Below, one piece after another: positions 62,512-64,000 of a DNA stretch of 64,000 nt; within the stretch, counting starts at the first letter, position 1; each line of letters starts with the position of its first letter. The DNA lies in the NCBI RefSeq assembly GCF_900465055.1, contig NZ_LS483250.1:1798001-1862000 (forward strand), written 5' to 3'. Under the pieces are notes generated by a model, which had not been told where the DNA came from, searched no databases, and was given only the letters and a program-made list of their open reading frames with translations. The position numbers and the translations under genes were made by a program. This DNA is from Moritella yayanosii. GTDB lineage: Bacteria; Pseudomonadota; Gammaproteobacteria; Enterobacterales; Moritellaceae.

Positions 62512-63165
62512 ATGGCTCATTTTACAGTTATCGGTTTGGGGCGGTTTGGTATCTCAGCCAGCTTGGAGTTAATTCATCTTGGTCACACAGTTACAGGGAT
62601 CGACAAAGATCCTAAACTTGTTGAAAAGTACGTAGAAGAACTGACTCAGGCGGTTATCTGTGATGCTACCGACGAAAGTGTGCTAAGCGAATTAGACCTC
62701 GCAAACAGTGAAGCCGTGTTGGTTGCAATAGGAAAAGACATGCAATCTAGCCTGCTTTGCACGTTAGCATTAAAGAACCTTGGCGTGAAAGGTATCTGGG
62801 TTAAAGCGAGTACGAAAGCGCATCACACGATAGTGTCAAAACTCGAGGTGTCACGGATAATTCACCCAGAAGAAGAAATGGGGATTCGTGTAGCGCAGGC
62901 GCTTAATTACCCAATGGTGAATAACTATCTCTCCATAGGCCATGGACTTTATGTGGTGGAAATTCACATAAAACCAACACTGCATAATAAGCCAATCTCT
63001 GAAGTGATTGGTCATACTCGGAATCAGGTGAGTGCGGTTTTAGTTAATCGAGAACAGGAAGTTTTCACTCACATTAATGATGATTTTGTATTACATGTGA
63101 ATGACACATTATTGTTGTGTGGCACACGTACAGAACTTAAGTACATAGCTCCAAGGTTGGTATAA
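62512..63165 (+). CDS. ktrA: KtrA/TrkA-type RCK subunit of a potassium uptake system
   Basis: 217 residues from ATG 62512 (MAHFTVIGLGRFGISASLEL), the normal opening; an upstream ATG would add 8 residues. Rossmann nucleotide site G-L-G-R-F-G, Asp at the end of strand 2 (VTGIDKDPK), CDATDESVL, then a TrkA-C domain (LYVVEIHIKPTLHNKPISEV; LLLCGTRTEL). It is a cytosolic gating ring that binds ATP/ADP/NAD(H) and opens KtrB. Confidence 0.93.
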   Translation: MAHFTVIGLGRFGISASLELIHLGHTVTGIDKDPKLVEKYVEELTQAVICDATDESVLSELDLANSEAVLVAIGKDMQSSLLCTLALKNLGVKGIWVKASTKAHHTIVSKLEVSRIIHPEEEMGIRVAQALNYPMVNNYLSIGHGLYVVEIHIKPTLHNKPISEVIGHTRNQVSAVLVNREQEVFTHINDDFVLHVNDTLLLCGTRTELKYIAPRLV

Positions 63166-63166
63166 C

Positions 63167-64000
63167 GTGGTATTGTGGCATCCTTCAATCTCCCCCATTG
63201 AGCGAAAACCCAAAGCCGGTAATAAATTACTTGGCGCACCACCGCTCATCTTAAGTGGCAGTTTTGCACTTTTAATTCTACTTGGAACTTGCTTGCTGAA
63301 ATTACCGATGGCAACGCTAGCGCCTATTTCTTGGTTGCAAAGCTTTTTTACTGCAACATCGGCGGTAACCGTCACAGGTCTCGTGGTGGTCGATACGGGA
63401 ACTGCATTCACGCCATTTGGTCAAACCATTATTGCGCTACTGATCCAATGCGGTGGTCTGGGGTTAATGACGTTCGCGATTGTCACACTGATTGCGCTGG
63501 GTGGAAAAATTAGTTTTTTGCAATGCACAGTGGCAAGAGAAGCCTTTAACCAGACCGACACCTCAACATTGGCATCTACAGCCAAGTCAGTATTGGCTTT
63601 TTCATTATTCGTAGAACTGATTGGTATGGTGATTCTCTCGGTATACTGGAGTGGCGAATTGGGTTGGACAACCAGTTTATTCCATGGATTTTTCTATACC
63701 ATCAGCGCATTTAACAATGCCGGTTTTGCCTTGAGTGCGGATAGCTTAATGCCTTATGTCGCAGATCCTGTTGTTAACCTGACAATTACAGGGCTACTCA
63801 TTATCGGCGGTCTTGGATTTTCAGTCTGGGCTGATCTACGCCGTAACCGACGCTGGTCGCGTTTGACCGTTTATAGCCGGATGATGATTACAGGCACAAT
63901 ATTCATCAATGCGGTAGCCGTTATTGCCATCTATCTAATTGAATACAATAACCCAAATACCTTAGCGCCACTCAGCGAACAGGGAAAATGGTTAGCATCT
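63167..64000 (+). CDS. ktrB: KtrB/TrkH-type potassium transporter, truncated by the window end
   Basis: Frame open from GTG 63167, one base after the ktrA stop, to the end of the window (278 codons). It reads VVLWHPSISPIERKPKAGNK, then a first pore loop with the filter-type TSAVTVTGLVVVDTG, and a second with ISAFNNAGFALSADS, the single-Gly selectivity filters of the SKT (KtrB/TrkH/HKT) superfamily. Several membrane helices lie between. Sodium-dependent potassium uptake is typical of marine KtrAB. The C-terminal part lies outside. Confidence 0.9.
   Translation, partial: MVLWHPSISPIERKPKAGNKLLGAPPLILSGSFALLILLGTCLLKLPMATLAPISWLQSFFTATSAVTVTGLVVVDTGTAFTPFGQTIIALLIQCGGLGLMTFAIVTLIALGGKISFLQCTVAREAFNQTDTSTLASTAKSVLAFSLFVELIGMVILSVYWSGELGWTTSLFHGFFYTISAFNNAGFALSADSLMPYVADPVVNLTITGLLIIGGLGFSVWADLRRNRRWSRLTVYSRMMITGTIFINAVAVIAIYLIEYNNPNTLAPLSEQGKWLAS

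Overview
The window reads as chromosomal DNA of a facultative, probably marine gammaproteobacterium of the Vibrio / Moritella / Psychromonas kind. The evidence is an E. coli-type maltose regulon (malT, malPQ, malEFG-malK, lamB-malM), a KtrAB-type potassium system, pgt-like organophosphate genes, a HigBA toxin-antitoxin pair and AT-rich intergenic DNA. The genus is inference from protein resemblance. No rRNA or CRISPR was seen; one tRNA-Arg(CCT) is present.

Layout. 1-1585: a decayed LysR gene, an ABM-type monooxygenase, a nitroreductase and the tRNA. 1875-10456: pyruvate kinase next to a pgt-like system, with an organophosphate antiporter facing a binding-protein / histidine kinase / response regulator operon, then a decayed phosphonoacetate-hydrolase-like gene. 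10580-13530: an OmpA-type porin and a CstA-type carrier. 13739-43602: a large alpha-glucan block holding glgB-malQ-malP, malT, a GDE-type glucosidase, a second malE, malM-lamB, a GH13 oligo-1,6-glucosidase with a divergent LysR regulator, a secreted GH31 alpha-glucosidase, malG-malF-malE and malK. MalT-box-like GGAKGA clusters and CRP-like sites lie before most of its transcription units.

43603-56640 is a decay zone. It holds a frameshifted chemoreceptor ending at an integrase fragment, a frameshifted VOC gene, a GGDEF-EAL gene split by an IS21-family element, and remnants of a second malEFG, a TnpB, a Dcu carrier, tryptophanase and a CoA-disulfide reductase-rhodanese. An intact chemoreceptor and HigBA sit among them. 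56818-58019 is a BigR-like ArsR regulator with two YeeE/YedE half-transporters (sulfur-related). Then come Lrp plus a LysE-type exporter, a DUF2975 + XRE pair, and a KdpDE-like two-component pair followed by ktrA and the start of ktrB at the window edge.

How it works together: maltodextrins would cross the outer membrane through LamB, be trimmed in the periplasm by the GH31 enzyme, be captured by MalE and imported by MalFGK. Inside, MalQ, MalP, GlgB, the GDE-like enzyme and the oligo-1,6-glucosidase would process linear and branched products under MalT, CRP and a dedicated LysR. The best leads are the second malE lacking a binding-site segment and sitting with the GDE-like gene between 3' direct repeats, the perfect LysR operator beside the oligo-1,6-glucosidase, the IS21 insertion that can be reversed on paper to an intact 531-residue enzyme, the paired HigA operators, and a KdpD-like kinase beside Ktr genes. 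I found no system that is clearly new to biology.
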